Of a stretch of 64,000 nucleotides of DNA, positions 20,853 through 34,633 are shown in pieces. Position 1 is the first letter of the stretch; every line of letters begins with the position of its first letter. Under the pieces are notes generated by a model. The model saw only the letters and a program-made list of their open reading frames with translations. It searched no databases and was not told where the DNA came from. A program made the position numbers and the translations under genes. This DNA is from Symsagittifera roscoffensis (Eukaryota > Xenacoelomorpha > Acoela > Convolutidae), in NCBI RefSeq assembly GCF_963678635.1, contig NC_087066.1, forward strand, positions 49,655,581 through 49,719,580, given 5' to 3'.

Positions 20853-22302
20853 TTGGCCCAAAGTTTCCAAATAGCTCTTTAGCTAATTTCAAACTTGGAA
20901 TCATTCTCGCTTTTATATCTTGTATTGCTCGGTCAATCAAAATCTGTGATAATTCACATAATCGAACGGAAAATTGTACCTCAAAGTGCATACTTATCGA
21001 TAATTCGAAATTTGATTTTAAGAGCATTACCTTCTCGGACAAAGTCCTTTTACACTTCCTTCTTAAAAACAAACAATTTTACCGCAATTCAAGAAGGAAT
21101 CAGACGTGACAAAAATGGAGGAAATTACCGGCTCTTTGTTAATAATTCCTGAAGAACATAATATTGCCCTCAAATTCAAAGACGACCATCTTCCGCACGA
21201 CCACGCTAATTTAGTCAGGAGGTACAAATCGGAATTAAAACTACCAACGTCTCCTATACTCCCCAAAAACCACTGCTCAAGGAAACTTCTTAAACTTATG
21301 ATAAGGGAAAACAAAGTGATATGGGACTTGATAGAGACAATAAAGACGAACCGACCAATGGGCATCCACGGTGTTTACATGAAAAACTTTGCTAAAGACC
21401 TTCATGTGGAAGATGACTTAGTATTTCTGGACAATGAACTAGTCGTACCAGGTACCATCAGGGGAACGTTCAACACCATGCTACACGAGACCCACCCAGG
21501 CCAATTTGGGATGAAGTCCCTCGCAGAGTATATGTGATGGCCTCACATCTATCGCGAGATCTACCACCATGGGAAGTCCTGTAGCCAATGCCTGAAAGCC
21601 GGTAAGAACCTCAAAGTAATGGTAGGTACCAACAGTATTACAAAATTGTCGACATTGACCTTTGCTAATAAAGAAATAAACCTGCACTTCGCAGGACCGT
21701 TGGACGCGTTCTGGGGAAAAGAAAAATACATCCTCCTATGCATCGATCGATTCACGAAATTTCCATCGGCCAAAATTGTAAACAACACATCTGCGAACAG
21801 TGTAATTTCTTTCCCAAATGACTACCGCCATCTTCACGGCTTTCCAAGAAAGATTAGATTCGACCATGGGTCTTGCTTTTTATCCCACGATTTTAAAAAT
21901 TTCTAAAAAAGAATTCAACATCGAGATCATTTATTGTACAGTCAGAGACCATAGATCCAGTAGACTGGTGGAAAGATTAGTTTATACGATAAAATCCAAA
22001 TTACTGGCAATGTCATTCGGGTTACCAATTCCGCTCTCAATTCTTCAATCGAAAAAACTATATGGAACTTGAGAATCTCGAAACAAGCTTCAATCGGATG
22101 TACCCCGTTCGAAAAACATTTTAATAGAACGGCTAACACTAGATGGAAAAATCGGATTTCCTTTAATGACCATTTAGATAAAGGGAAATCAATCTTTTCC
22201 AGTAGACGGGACAGCAACTGGCAACTGCACGACGGGGCGGAAGACGGTACCTCGACGAAGAAAAAGACAATCCATCGGACCCGGAAGACAACATTCCTTT
22301 AG
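20853..22302 (+). pseudogene. pol: Gypsy element B: integrase
   Basis: After a degraded spacer, 21106-21537 encodes the region before the integrase and the HHCC finger start (HETHPGQFG), with a TGA inside the finger. CSQC completes it at about 21575. The core is in pieces: HFAGPLD (first catalytic Asp changed to His), RFDHG (second Asp kept), then after a frameshift VERLVYTIK (Glu kept), then another frameshift into a C-terminal piece (22069-22302). Confidence 0.85.
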
Positions 22303-23285
22303 CCCAAACAATCCCGAACCCAACTACACCAGAGAGCCTTGAACAGCCTAGAGGGTCGGACACAAAGAAGAAAATAGTCGCTGGAGGTAAACTATATAGA
22401 AAGGCTACCAACAGGAAAAACAGGGAACCTTATTTTAATTTTATAAACAAGGACATTATCGACTACTCAGACCACGCAATAACCCTCGATAACGGTCATA
22501 TTTTACGTAAATGAGATCTGGCATTTAAAGGAAAACTACTACCCGGTCCCAAAAATATCATGTTGAATCAACCACCCATTGGGCACAAGTCACACTCATA
22601 TTCGAGTTTAGCCGGAGAGAGGAAGCTATCGCCTCCAAAGAACACACTAGTGACGGCCACACCTCAGCCAAGGCAGAGCACCTCAGGAACGGGCGGATTA
22701 ACACAGAGTTTAGAGACACCTACAGGCGCAGAGACAACCCAAGACCTCATCCAGATCTCTTCAGGTTCTTCGTAATCCTTGAACTTAAACCCTTGGGACG
22801 GGACTATAGACGCTTATTTTGACGACGTGACTAATAATAACCTTCCCCCGAGCCACCAACCCGAGTCTAATCAAGGGTTAAGTGTTACAGGTGATGCCCA
22901 CTCTCCGCAATTGAGACCAAATCTAGCAGTTATTACCGACCACCGGGTGATTATAAAATTACCTGACTCTGCAGAGAAAGAAGGTTCGGAGATTTACCCG
23001 ATCATGCTAGATAGTGCCCCAGAAGCTGTGGTCCCATCAAACTCGCATTCAAGACGCAGTAGACCTCGTAGGAACGTCGGTCCTACTAAATTTTTTGAAG
23101 ATCGCCGCTTTGTTGACGTAGTGCTCGAAAAAGACGACCAGCCTATTTTTCCCTTACAGTTGGACAATGCTAATCAATCCAGAGCAAATTTCGTTATTAC
23201 CACACCGTCGGATTTGTTGACACCGTTAGCGCAGGCTCCACCATTACAATCCCTGGTCGCAGAAACCACACTCACTTGGTCTTGA
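22303..23285 (+). pseudogene. Gypsy element B: C-terminal tail of Pol
   Basis: Readable fragments in shifting frames (notably 22560-22772 and 22779-23285) are rich in Ser, Thr, Pro and Asn and end with a basic patch (RRSRPRRNVG). They follow the integrase without a gap and resemble the low-complexity tails of gypsy Pol proteins. No 3' LTR of B is seen after it. Confidence 0.55.
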
Positions 23286-24714
23286 AAGAAATCGTGCCCG
23301 TCGGACAGACCAAATTATACACCAATCATGTCACTTTTTGACACAATTGACGAGGTAGAGAATTCGAGTGAAATATCGTCGACCATAGACCCAGAAGGAT
23401 AAGCTAAATTAGACGAATTCGACGAACAATTTAACTGATTCTCTCAAAACTCAAGAAAATAAACGCAACCATTTTTATTCATCTCATAGTATTTTTAATT
23501 AATCATTTTATTGTAGATTTTATTGTATGAGTTCTTGGAATTGTTTGATTTTTTTGAAATGGTTCTGCTTAAAAAATTATGACATGTTGTGATTCGAGCT
23601 CCAGATTATCATTATAGATTTTGTTTTATAATTTTTGGTTGACCCTAAGATGTGGCTACTCTTCAGGAACCACTAACGCCTTTTGAAAAGCAAGAATTAA
23701 TTGTTTATTGCGCTCATACTTTATTGCCCTCTTGAGCATTTCCTCTGGTGTTAAATTTTTCAGCAAAAATTTTTCTTTTTTTTGTTTTCCACGCAAAATA
23801 AGGTAACACAAACAATCCTTGAACTAATTTGAGTGATATAAAAATCAATTCAAAAGGTATATGAAGGACCTTGAAACAATTCAATAAAGTGCTCCCAGTG
23901 TCAAAAAATAGGTTAAACACCTTTGATTTTTTGTGTAGGTTTGAGCCAAAACTGCGAACTAGAACGCTCTTCAATGCTTAATTTAGGGCGTTTACAATTG
24001 CTTATTTATGCATAATTTCAATTTACGCAAGTAAAATTAATTTTTGGAGCTTTTTTAAAAAAATTCTAACTTAAAAAATTTTTTCTGCAAAACTTGAAAA
24101 AAAAATGCAATTTTTTCGACTATTCTGTTTTTCTACTCATTTTAATTCTACAATTTTTGTCCATTTTGTCTAAAACACTGAGTGTCAAATAGATCTTAAA
24201 AATAAAAAAAATAATAAATCCTCCCCGCAGAAAGAACCACCCTAAATTGAAAAGAAAATACTAGTATTTTGTTGTTTTTGAAGATTATGGTTGGAACATT
24301 CTGTACCACTTGCAGAGTAACTGGCAATCTTCGTTTTCGGTATAAAAAAATTCTAACCACATCATCTCCTAACATTCTCAGTTCTGAACTGGCTGCTCAA
24401 TTCGTAGCTTTTTTAAAAGGAGACAAATCGCACCAAGCGTCAATTCGTAGCAAGTGAAAATTAACAGCACGATTCATTGCTAGTTTGGAAAATCAAAAAA
24501 CGATGCAAATTGAGCGAATTATTTTGCGGTGACTATGGAGGGGATTAAAGCCAGCGAATAATCAAAATTTTTATGTGGCACCAGTTTGGAAGAAAATACC
24601 AAATTGAATTGAAGTAGCCAGAAAGATATCAGCATTTGATCGTTAGTAGCATCTAAGACACCTTTATTTCAGTACAATTGCTTCAAATTTTTCTTGCAAA
24701 TCAGAACACTTACC
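23286..24714. other. AT-rich stretch without a gene
   Basis: Homopolymer-rich, mostly A/T. The only structure seen is an R2 repeat core at about 24226-24333 (see the R2 entry at 30416). Confidence 0.5.
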
Positions 24715-25870
24715 ATTATGCCTTTAACTTTTTTCATCAGCCAGCGAGGAAAACAGCAACTTGTCCACAAAAGAAAAGCTTTCATTCTAAACCGCCACAG
24801 CAATATAACTAATAAATCTAGCTGGCGATGCGTGAAAAGACCGTGTAAAATTTCTGTTGCCACTATCGCAGCTGAACTAGTCAGCACATCTGAAGAACAT
24901 GGTCGAGAAAAATTTCCATGCCAGGAATTAGTTAAAAAGTTATTGAAGTGTTCGAAATTTTCATACAAGCGGGAATTTAAACTTCCAAATTTAAGAATTT
25001 TCTAATTGTAATCTGTTTAAACTGTTTCAAAACGCTAACATGTCATAAATGCATGGCGTGTTGGGGATATAAAACTCGAAAAGTTGTTAACTTGCCTAAG
25101 TAGAAGTCACTCACTAGAAGTGTTCGGCGACAACAAGCAAATGATTTCGCCCCCAATGAACTATAGAAATTGCCGAGCCTTTAAGAGTTAAGCAAGACCC
25201 TGAAAGGGCATAATTTCTTCCTTTTCGATTTGGGGTTGGATAACAAATACTGAATGTTAATACTTGCCACCGACGAGAATTTGAAAACTTTGGAAAGCAA
25301 CACAATCTGGCATGCAGATGGTACATTTAAAGCATGTAGCGCCTTATTTTATACAATACTTACTCAATTCATGCTGTGGTAAACGATCAAACGGTTTCAA
25401 TAGTTTTCTTTCTGATTCAAAATAAAAGTGAGGAGCGAAACATCCGGGCCTTTAGACAGTTGCAAGAAATAAACCCAGGACTTGAGCCTTCTAAGAATGT
25501 GGTAGTTTTGGAGAAGATTTTGATTCACGCTTTTCAGAAAATACTCAATGAGGTAACAATAAAAGGTTGCTTGTTTCATTTCGCTCAGGCTTATTGGCGC
25601 AAAATTCAAGATATCGGATTAGCACCAGTGTATTGAGAAGATGAAAAAACAAGCATGCTTGTAAAGTCATTCGTTGCGTCGGCACTAATGCGTTTGCTCG
25701 ACTTTAAAATCAGCGTGACTGCTTTATTCTATGAGCTTTCCCCCAAATTTGACGAGTCCCCTTTACTGTATTATGCCGGTTGTTTTGAACCTTGCGTTGT
25801 AACTATCCTCCGAGGACGCAGAGGGGTTGGGTGATTCACTATTTCACTCTGGATCAGTTCGAAAACGCAA
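24715..25870 (+). pseudogene. FLYWCH zinc finger plus MULE transposase (decayed)
   Basis: An open stretch at 24694-25002 has the FLYWCH pattern: FFISQRG, AFILNR, WRCV...C and a damaged final His pair (EHGRE). From about 25250 the MULE transposase domain is readable in two frames: WHADGTFK (first catalytic Asp), then VVNDQTVS, a conserved helix-strand region, and KGCLFHFAQAYWRKIQ, followed by a stop at 25636-25638 and weaker similarity to about 25860. The second catalytic Asp is replaced (VVVLEK). In the family this enzyme moves Mutator-like DNA transposons. It is related in domain order to the copy at 56790, but not close in sequence. Confidence 0.75.
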
Positions 25871-27810
25871 AAGATTAAGAAAAAAAAACAACTATTTGGT
25901 TGAGGGATGCCATAGGGCCTTCCACGTGGGGATGGGATGTTCTCACCCTGCTATTCACAAGTTTTCCAGTTCCTCAGAAAAGAACAAAGACTGTCGGTGA
26001 ACAAAATGACAAGAATAACTGCCGGAGAAAGTACTGCCAAGGTTAAAAAGTACGAAAAAAGCCAAGCTAGATTAGTTTAACTCCTTACTTCTTAAACTTT
26101 ATAGCAACAATGATATTCTGAAGCAATATGAGGGCCTCTCGTTCAATTTTGATTTTTAGATTTCTTTTTTCTCTAATTTAACCTCTGATTTCTTTTGAAC
26201 TGGTGAAAATTTACCGCTACAAGTTGATGCTTGCTACGAGTCGTCGCGTGCTGCAAATAGTCTACAAAAACTGCGAATGCTCACTTGCGACGATTTTTTA
26301 CTGGCGTCGAATTGATGTCATGCCGCAATACACATGCCAAGATTACTGCCTGAGCCCGGTGAAATCACTTCTACGCGAAGGACTGAATGCGCGAAAATAA
26401 AAATCAAACAATCAGATTTCAGTAATCTAAAATTTGGAAAGAAAGCGTGAAAATCTGAAAAAAAGTTATCATTTCCAGCGACCCAATATTGATAATGGCC
26501 GAATATAAAAACGACAGATTTATGCAAAATTTCACTGATCGCCGCCGAATTGGAACAAGTTTTTTATTTTAAGGGTTTAATTATGCAAGAAGTAAAAAAA
26601 TTGCTTCATTTAATTCATTTTAATTGAGTGGCAATTGATTCTTTCCAAAATTGACTTTCGGCTGATTTTGTTTTCGGTCTTTCGCCCATTCGGTCCTTCG
26701 CGCATGAGAATAGCCTCATCTCCCCCCCCCTGAGCGCTACCACACGACCATACATAGACAATCACTTCCTCTATGGTACCCGAACTAATTTTGAACTGTT
26801 TTCTGAGGCTGCAAGCAAAAAATTCCACTGGGGGGTAGCTAGTATTTGAATTTCTGTCTCAAAACTGGCGTGATCCTGAAACTAACAGAACACAGATATC
26901 CGATCTGCTGATGTTTTCGCCTTTTTTGCTGGGTCTGCCTTTTCATAAGTCAGTCAGTAAGTTTCTACTGCCCTCGCAAACCACGCAAAGATCGCTTTTC
27001 ATCAACTGCGATTTGTATTTCCGATGGTTAGTCTACAATTTTGGTTGTCATTGGGAAAAAGTACTTGTTTTTCAACATCTGTTTTAGAATGCCTGCTTAG
27101 GAGAACATTCGCACCCAATTCAAGTTCGAATCCATTTCGCCTTGGGTTAGGACCATCTGCAGCAATCGCGCCTCCTAAACATACCTTCACCTTCGATCGA
27201 ACTAACGGCGGCCTTTTTAAGTTCTGAATTGGAATCGCGAAAAATCAGATTTGAGTGATAGAAGTCTAGACGGTACCAGCTCACAACAAGAAAAAAGCCG
27301 CTCTTACACTTTAACAACTCGAACCAAATTTCTATTCGACGAAAAAACAATTCAGACTAAGAAAATTGTTGTCTAATTTTCTTGACTCTGAAGTATCCAT
27401 GTTTTCCGACATGAGCTAATTGAATTATCAATTTTACTCTAATAGAAGAAAGAAGTTCCCCTTAATTGTGCTTTTTGGACAAATATTAGCAGACAAAAGG
27501 TTGCCGATGAATTTGGAGCAATTAAAAGATGTGAAAGATACTATGATGAAACAGACGAGTGAAAAAATGGACGCCGCCAATAACAATACGACTGTTGGTA
27601 AGTGCTTACTTTAAATGGGTTTCTAATGAGCAAGGCGACAATTCTTCGGAATTAGTTGAATTCGCCGCCAGCCATTTTAATCAGGATAAATTATTACGTT
27701 GCGACGTATGACCTGCATGGTGAAAAAAAAAATCCAAATCTAATAAAAGCGTATCGTTTACAAGGAATACGTTTTCTAAATCATTTTTGTCAATTAATCT
27801 CTATTTTCAC
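25871..27810. other. AT-rich stretch without a recognised gene
   Basis: Several short open frames occur (for example 26203-26400, 27420-27614), but none has a recognisable motif or clear exon signals. Confidence 0.45.
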
Positions 27811-28159
27811 CAGGGGCGGATTTAGGAGAGGGACGGGGGGGGGCGGACGCCCCCCCCCCTCAGGGATTCGACCCCCCCCCCCCCCCTGCCGACCCAAAGG
27901 GTTCCCCCTTTGGTACTTTTTAAGAAATCCATTTTTGGCCAACCGACTCTAAAATTTTTCTTAAGGCGCCTTTGGCGCCAATATATACTAACTTTGAGGG
28001 GGAGCGCGCTCCAAAAAAACGCAATTTTTTTTTCAAAGTTTTCCAAAATGAGCCCGAAAATCAATTTGGTCGACCTAAAAAAAAAGGTAAAAAGGTAAAA
28101 AAAAATTTGAAAATCCTCCCCCCCCCCCCCCCCTCGAGCAAATCCTAGATCCGCCCCTG
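27811..28159. mobile_element. hAT-type MITE, copy 1
   Basis: A 349-bp element has terminal inverted repeats CAGGGGCGGATTTAGGA and TCCTAGATCCGCCCCTG. It is flanked by a perfect 8-bp target duplication, ATTTTCAC (27803-27810 and 28160-28167). Eight-bp duplications and CAGGGG ends are typical of hAT transposons. It has no ORF; its interior holds long C/G homopolymers. Confidence 0.85.
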
Positions 28160-28268
28160 ATTTTCACGGTTTTTCAAATCAATAAAAGTTCGTGAATAAT
28201 CTCTTCCATACATAGCACCCTATACGTGCAACGTCTGATTTGCATGATGAAAATTTTTCATATCTTAC

Positions 28269-28723
28269 CAGGGTCGGATCTAGGATTTTCTCGAGGGGGC
28301 GGGGGGGGTTTTGGATTTTCAGAAAATTTCGAAAATTTTGTCGACCTTTTATTAGGTCGACCAAATTGATTTTCCGAGCTCTCATAAAGCATTACCAAGG
28401 CTCGTAATGATCATTTTAGGCACTTTTTAGAAAATTTGGACCAAAAATTTCTGTTTTTTGGCGCGCGATCTCCCCTTAAAATTAGTATATTTTGGCCCCA
28501 AAGGGACTTTTAAAAAAATTGAAATAATTCAGGGTCCGTCACTAAAAATGGATATCTCAAAACAGTACAAAGGGCGACCCTTGGGGTCGGCAGGGGGTCG
28601 AATCCCTTTGGTACGCAGGGGGTCGAATCCCTTTGGTACGCACGGGGTCGAATCCCGTTGGAAACAGTACAAAGGGGGACCATTTGGGTCGTTAGGGGGT
28701 CCCCCCATCTAAATCCGCGCCTG
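28269..28723. mobile_element. hAT-type MITE, copy 2
   Basis: A 455-bp element has ends CAGGGTCGGATCTAGGA and ATCTAAATCCGCGCCTG. Flanks tatcttac (28261-28268) and catcttac (28724-28731) match at 7 of 8 positions. It contains short internal repeats of a GGGGTCGAATCCC type at 28590-28665. Confidence 0.75.
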
Positions 28724-28731
28724 CATCTTAC

Positions 28732-29528
28732 CAACAGCTTGCAACATGACGAGAAATCGTTTTATTACTTAATTAACCCGTCATAATGCTATTTTGAGGG
28801 TTTTGCAAACTAATGTATGTGCTATGCATGATTAGTCATTTTGCATACAAATCATGTAAGGAGATGTATTGTTGAGTAGTTTAGTGAAAAACATCTTCCG
28901 AGATGCATTACGAACATCCCTTCAGCCGCCCCTTGAGGCACAGGCGCGTGTTTGTTGCATTGGTGAACCACTTTTTAAGCATGAATCTTCTATTGATTAT
29001 GACAAACTGTTTTGTGCGGGGGGTTCGTTTTTAAATGCTAACATTTGTCGTCTGCGAAATTATCGTCTGCGGAATTATCATCGTCGGATTCTATTTTTAG
29101 CTATTTATTCTACCAATCAGTTCTTCTGCTTAAATTATTAATTAACACTTAATTGTTTGCTATTGCTGAGTTGAATTATTGGTAACATAGGATAGAATAA
29201 GCGCATGAAAACTGGAAATGGACAAAAATGATGTGTGTATTGTGCGTGTAACAGAGTAGGCGTTTTTCTTGTGGGCGTTTCTTTGTAGTCTCTCTATTTC
29301 GGACATAGGAAACTGTTCACTTTCAACGTCAAAATCGTTTGAACTTTGTCCTCTTTTCCATTTCAAGTTTTTGAGTTCAGAACAAACATACTAATTTTAT
29401 TTCTATTAAATTTTTAAATTAGATCCATAAACCAGAGAAAAAGAACAAACTCAAAAACCATGAGAATTGCCAGATATCATAATAAAAAGTTGTAGCACAT
29501 AGACCACTAGAAAACAATCGGTCATTAT
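28732..29528. other. AT-rich stretch without a recognised gene
   Basis: A 90-codon open frame at 28869-29141 has no motif I recognise. Nothing else is seen. Confidence 0.4.
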
Positions 29529-29847
29529 TGTTCGACTTTCGATACGAAAGTAACGGAATATTTGGGATCGGGTGGGTTTTTTTTTCTTCAGACAAATTTC
29601 GACTTTTTAACAGCCAATTTTGACGAATTTTTTTTTATATCATTTAAAAGGTATTGATGACTTGGGCTTAAATTTGAAAAAAAATTACCTGTGATCATTT
29701 TTCATTAAGTTATGGGCGTTTAAAAATTGCCATTTTGACCAATTTGAGAAAACTAACGCGCGATATGTTTTGCGCTATTAACGCGTAAGCGGAGATTTAA
29801 TCCGTCTTAGAAATCGTTCCAAATTGGTTGAAAGAACCCGCGTCCAA
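29529..29847 (-). repeat. R1 repeat, truncated copy
   Basis: This is the reverse complement of the 3' half of the R1 family (full copies at 48791 and 60029). It starts with the signature hairpin CTTTCGATACGAAAG and ends after the AACGATTTCTAAGACGG block. Confidence 0.8.
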
Positions 29848-30415
29848 GTTTAGGCGTAAGTAATCGATTATAACGGATTATTATGATGATTTTTTGACAA
29901 TTATAGTTGATTATAATTACCAAAATTAGGCGTTTGAAGGATTTATAATTGATTATACTCGTGATATTTTCCAAGAGATTATAATCTCTTATAATCAATT
30001 ATAAATGGTAATAGTTCTTACAAAACTATAATCTCCTGTTTTGCCGAACTTTTGTCAATTCAAATCAATATTGGAATTTTATCTTATGGGTTATTATTTT
30101 TGTGTCAGCTACCAGAAATAATCATCGGACAGGGTTGAGTGATAAATCACCGCTTATTTAAGCTTAACTTAAGCCTTGAAAACTTAGGTTTACCCAAGCA
30201 AAGATGGTTTTTGGAATTTTTTAGTTAATTAAAAACATGAAAATTTAAAAAATTTCCGCAAAATAATTTGAAATAATCTAAATAAATTTTTCAGTTTTTT
30301 TTTCTCATTTTTCCAGCCATTTTTCTTCAAAAACTGCTTTCTAATTGACCTATTTCACTATGACTCTTAAATATGATTTAGTTTTATTTTTTCGTTAGAT
30401 TTTTTTATCACCACA

Positions 30416-30512
30416 TGCAGAAAAAAAACGCACCAATTTGAAAAAAATATATATATATTTTAAGACTGTGGTCGAATTATTCTCTGCTACTTGCACAGTA
30501 ACTGGCCATCTT
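30416..30512 (+). repeat. R2 repeat core
   Basis: This ~100-bp block has CGCAGAAAAAAAACGCACC, an A/T tract, then GGTCGAATTATTCTCTGCTA and CTTGCACAGTAACTGG. The second half recurs at 24286-24333, 31600-31650, 38258-38302 and, reversed, at 32534-32580. The first half recurs at 24226 and 31549. The family is unidentified. Confidence 0.65.
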
Positions 30513-30689
30513 ATTATTTTTTTTCTTCGCAAAATCAAGTACCACAATTTATCATCGGAATGGGTCGAATGATATACCAAATCGGAGCCATTCAAGTCGT
30601 GATTTAAACGACATAAAAAAAAATTTCCAAAAAAAATTTTCAGTATCGAGAAAAACTGGTATTAAATTTGTTTCAGTTTTAATTAAATC

Positions 30690-30806
30690 AAACGAGCAAG
30701 CAGGCTTGCAACAGTCTGATTATGTTTAATTTTAGCCCTGAAAACTTTTCAGAGCTTAAATTAAACATAACTAGGCTGTTAAAAGCCTGCTTGGTTGCTT
30801 AGTTTG
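30690..30806. repeat. Imperfect inverted repeat
   Basis: Two ~52-bp arms (GAGCAAGCAGGCTT... and its complement ending AAGCCTGCTTGGTTGC) are separated by about 9 bases, with several mismatches. Confidence 0.65.
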
Positions 30807-33800
30807 CTCAAAACTTAAATAAAAACAAAAGCCAGTTCTTTTCGCTACTCAGAAAACTTTAAAATTCTCATTCCGCTCAAATCACAACTGAAAGTTTTTA
30901 TTATGTTATATCACTGGCCCATTACGGTAGTTTTTTTAGGTACCTGATTTTGTGTGGCAAACGAAACAAAAAAAACTAAAACGCACCCAATCACAAAGTT
31001 CCCCTACATTTTTGGAATGGTCGGAACAAATACAATGACATAAACTATTAAAAAACCAATAATGACCGATTGTTTTCTAGTGGTCCATGTGCTACATTTT
31101 CTCATATGATATCTGAAAATTGTCATGGTTCACGATTTGTTTGTGGATTCTGCGAACTACGGATTCCGCAAATACTGTTGCGGATTCTGCAAAATTGCCA
31201 ATTTTAGAGCGATTATGAGCAGCACAGTGTTTAATCTAATTGTGGAATCCAAAACAGCAATGAAGATTAAAACGTAGCAATGATGCGGATTCCGCAACAA
31301 ATCTGATTTTGGCCTCTTGCAGAATCCGCTTACAATTAACAAAATCCATAGTTTGGCCTCAAAATGAACTTGGTGGAAATTAAGTTTTTAGCGCCATTTT
31401 GGGAACAAAAAATTTCTTAAATCAATTAATTTTCTACAAAACTTTAAATGATTTTTCGGCATTATTTTTTGTCCAATATGCCTAAATTATTATAACGGTC
31501 CAATATGCCTAAATTATAAGTTTGCGTCAGATCCTTTTAACACACTACGCAGAAAAAAAATCACTAGTTTGTTTTAAAATTTTTTTTTTGTAGTTTTTGA
31601 AAGACCGGTCGGAAAATTCTGTGCTACTTGCACAGCAACCGGCTATCCTTAATCAAAAATGGTTTTGGTGTTGCAGAAAAATTTGCGTCGTGCTCAAGTA
31701 GAATTTACATTGGACCCTTGACCCTTCTTTTGAGGGTAGATCCTGCCTGCGGGTAGCCGCTTATCATACTCGGACAGTTTGTAGTTTTGGGTATTAAATG
31801 GTTGGCTGGCTTTTGAAACGATGGTTTGCGGGTACGCTTTCTTCTTCCATGTATCCGTTGCAATATTGATCTAACCTTGCCGGTAAGGCACATAGCCTAA
31901 TGCCCAGACATACTAATGAGCTGAGAGACTAATAACACAGAGCCAGATATTCCAATTTTCCAACATATTTTACAGTCGAACGATGAGTTATTGCAACATT
32001 AGATAGAAATTAATGAAATTTGATGATTGAAGGCGTGTAATGAGAAGTTCTGCTATCTGAACATGAGGCTAGGGAATAACTAGCAGCTTGTTGTTTATAC
32101 ACTGTAAGCCATGACTCTAATCTCTGTCATGGAATAGCAGCCCCTCAAACTAAACCCACACCAGATAAAACTCTGCAGAGCATGTCCAAGTTATTGAGAA
32201 CAACTTTAGCGATCTCGAAGTACGATAAAAGAGGGCCCCTGTGACGTATGGAGAAATTAGCCGCCATTCTCATTCCAATATCTCCCTCCTAAGTAAGGAC
32301 TTAATCCGCATCGGCTATTATTACTAGAGGTAATCCTTGGCGTAGTCCAATATAGTAGGATAATTAGCACAAAAGTCGCACAAATTGGGTAGAAACATAT
32401 AAATCAAGAGACAAAGTTAAATTGAGTAGAGTTTGTCTTTATCAATAGTGTCTTTCAATATAATCCAGAATCCGAAGGATTTATTTTTCTAGAATTCGAG
32501 AATTTGGAGAGAGCAAATTATCCTAACATAGACTAACCAGTTGCTGGGCACTAGTAGCACAGAATGTTCCAATCATAGTAGTCATTGCAAATACAAACAA
32601 AACAAAAACTTTTTAATGAATTAGTTCAATTTGTTTTTTTTTCTGAAATGAGATGACATCCAACAGTTTAAAGAACGTTTGAAGTCATTATTAAAAAATC
32701 GAATGATCTTTTATATATGATTTGAGGCCGATAAATTTGATTCGGAGAGCGAAAAACTCCTACCAATTTTTCTTGACATTGAGATAACCTTTTCGAACTT
32801 TTCGTCACAAATGGTTTACAAAATCCACCCTCACGGGTTGACCAAAAATGCTAATCATACAGTTTTCATATATAGAAAAACGATAATCGATAATCATACG
32901 CTTTTCAATCAATTCCATAAGTACAGAAAATTAAATACAGCAAATTGCATGACAGGTCTATGATTAGTGATATTTTATATATGGAAATTGTATGACTAGC
33001 ATTTTTCCATACATCAAAAATACTGATTTCTAACATTTTCAATTCTCAAAAGTTCTTGGTTGTGTTTTTAACAAAACACAAGTGACAGAAAACTTGGTTA
33101 TCCGAACGTAAAGTAACCAAAAGTTTGACCGTTTTGCATCAAAACTGCATTGGAAACGGCCTGAAATGTCTTAATTCTGTCTTGCACGAATAATATACAG
33201 AAAGTATCAAACTTTTAAACTTTGACACACATTTTCAACGATGATTATTTTTAAAATTTGATTTTTTAAATTATCAGATATTGATCAAGGCATACATAAA
33301 TACGCCATACAAAAGAAGAAGAATTTTCAGCGTTTTTAAGAGTAATGAAAGTCTTAAAAGTCTTAAAAGTCTCTGATAACTACAGATGTGCATTCATACA
33401 TATTGATATATTTATGAATGCACTTATGCACTTTTGAGTTCACTTGAAATTCCTCTGCTGAAAATTATGTAAATAGCACTCCGCAAATACGAACGTGAAA
33501 ATGGGGCAAAAAAACGTGAACGATTTCTAGTTTCGAAAGTGTAAATTAATTTTTAGATTTCCAGCGGAATAAAAACATAACCTGTTGATCTAGTTTTCTC
33601 TAGTTGGGTTCATGTTATCAAAAAAGCGCCAATCATAAATTGTTCTAAGAACTTAAAGAGCTTAAATTGCATCTATTTTTTCTTTGAAATTCGAAAGTTG
33701 AGATTTTTTCAAGAAAGTCAGTGTTTTTTATTGATATTACTTGCGTTCATCACTCTTTTCAAATCTTCGATTGGCTATGTTTGAAAAAAGTTAAAAACGA

Positions 33801-34633
33801 AAAGTTAAAAGGAAAAAAAACTTAAGTTAGAGTATCCAGGACTACGTTATGGACACAAAAAAATTGAATTTTGCATGCAAAAGAATTTTCTGAAAAATAT
33901 TTGTTTGAGTACATCATTCGAGTTGCGATTGAAAAAAAAACAAAGTTTTGAGGGCAGTTGGCAATTTCAAAATAAAAATTTTGTTGTCGCCATCAAATAA
34001 ATGCGTGTCATACAATTTCCATATATGAAAATCGTATGATTAGATTTTTTGACAAAAAAGTTTTCTTTATTTGTGATACACCGAATTATGCCAAAACAAG
34101 ACCTATTTTTATAGACCTTATTTATGGAATTGTGATTAGCATATTGGGTCTTTGGAGGTCAACGCGGGCTTTTTGTATAACTATTTTTTCGGGGAGCGGT
34201 CAGAACAAAAACCTGTTGTTTATCAACTGTTATTCTTATTCAGTTTTGTTTAAAAAAGGTTTCTGGAAAAAAATTGCACAAGATTGCAGCCTGTTGGAAT
34301 TCCAATTCCACAAGAGTGAATTTTGTTTGAACTATTTAAAAGTTTTATTTAACCATATTTGGAAAATTTTGGAAATTAGCATCATTTTGCGAACCTTTTC
34401 GAAGGTTTGCGCCACAAGGTTGTGTTTTTTGGCGCACAAGCCGCCGTCACGATAAGTGTATAATGGCGCAAAGGGCGACTAAAGTTTATCAGGTTTGGTC
34501 GGGCTTAAACGAAAGTCGTATATTTGTGCTCGAGTTTGAAAACGTACAAAATAATTGAAACAAGACTGCCCGAGTCGGGACGAACTTCAAAAGATTTTGA
34601 AAAAAATATTCTCTCATATGTCATATAAAGTAA

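Larger units (their letters stand above)
29848..34633. other. AT-rich intergenic stretch with small repeats
   Basis: No gene is seen. Features inside: TTATAA-rich palindromic DNA (29865-30005), R2 cores (about 30416-30512, 31549-31650 and, reversed, 32534-32580), a fold-back (30690-30806), a GCGGATTCCGC cluster (31144-31335), and one arm of a dispersed repeat (33490-33780). Confidence 0.5.

Noticed and set aside
28590-28665. CRISPR-like short repeats (GGGGTCGAATCCC)
   Set aside because: Only three short irregular repeats inside a hAT MITE in a eukaryotic genome.
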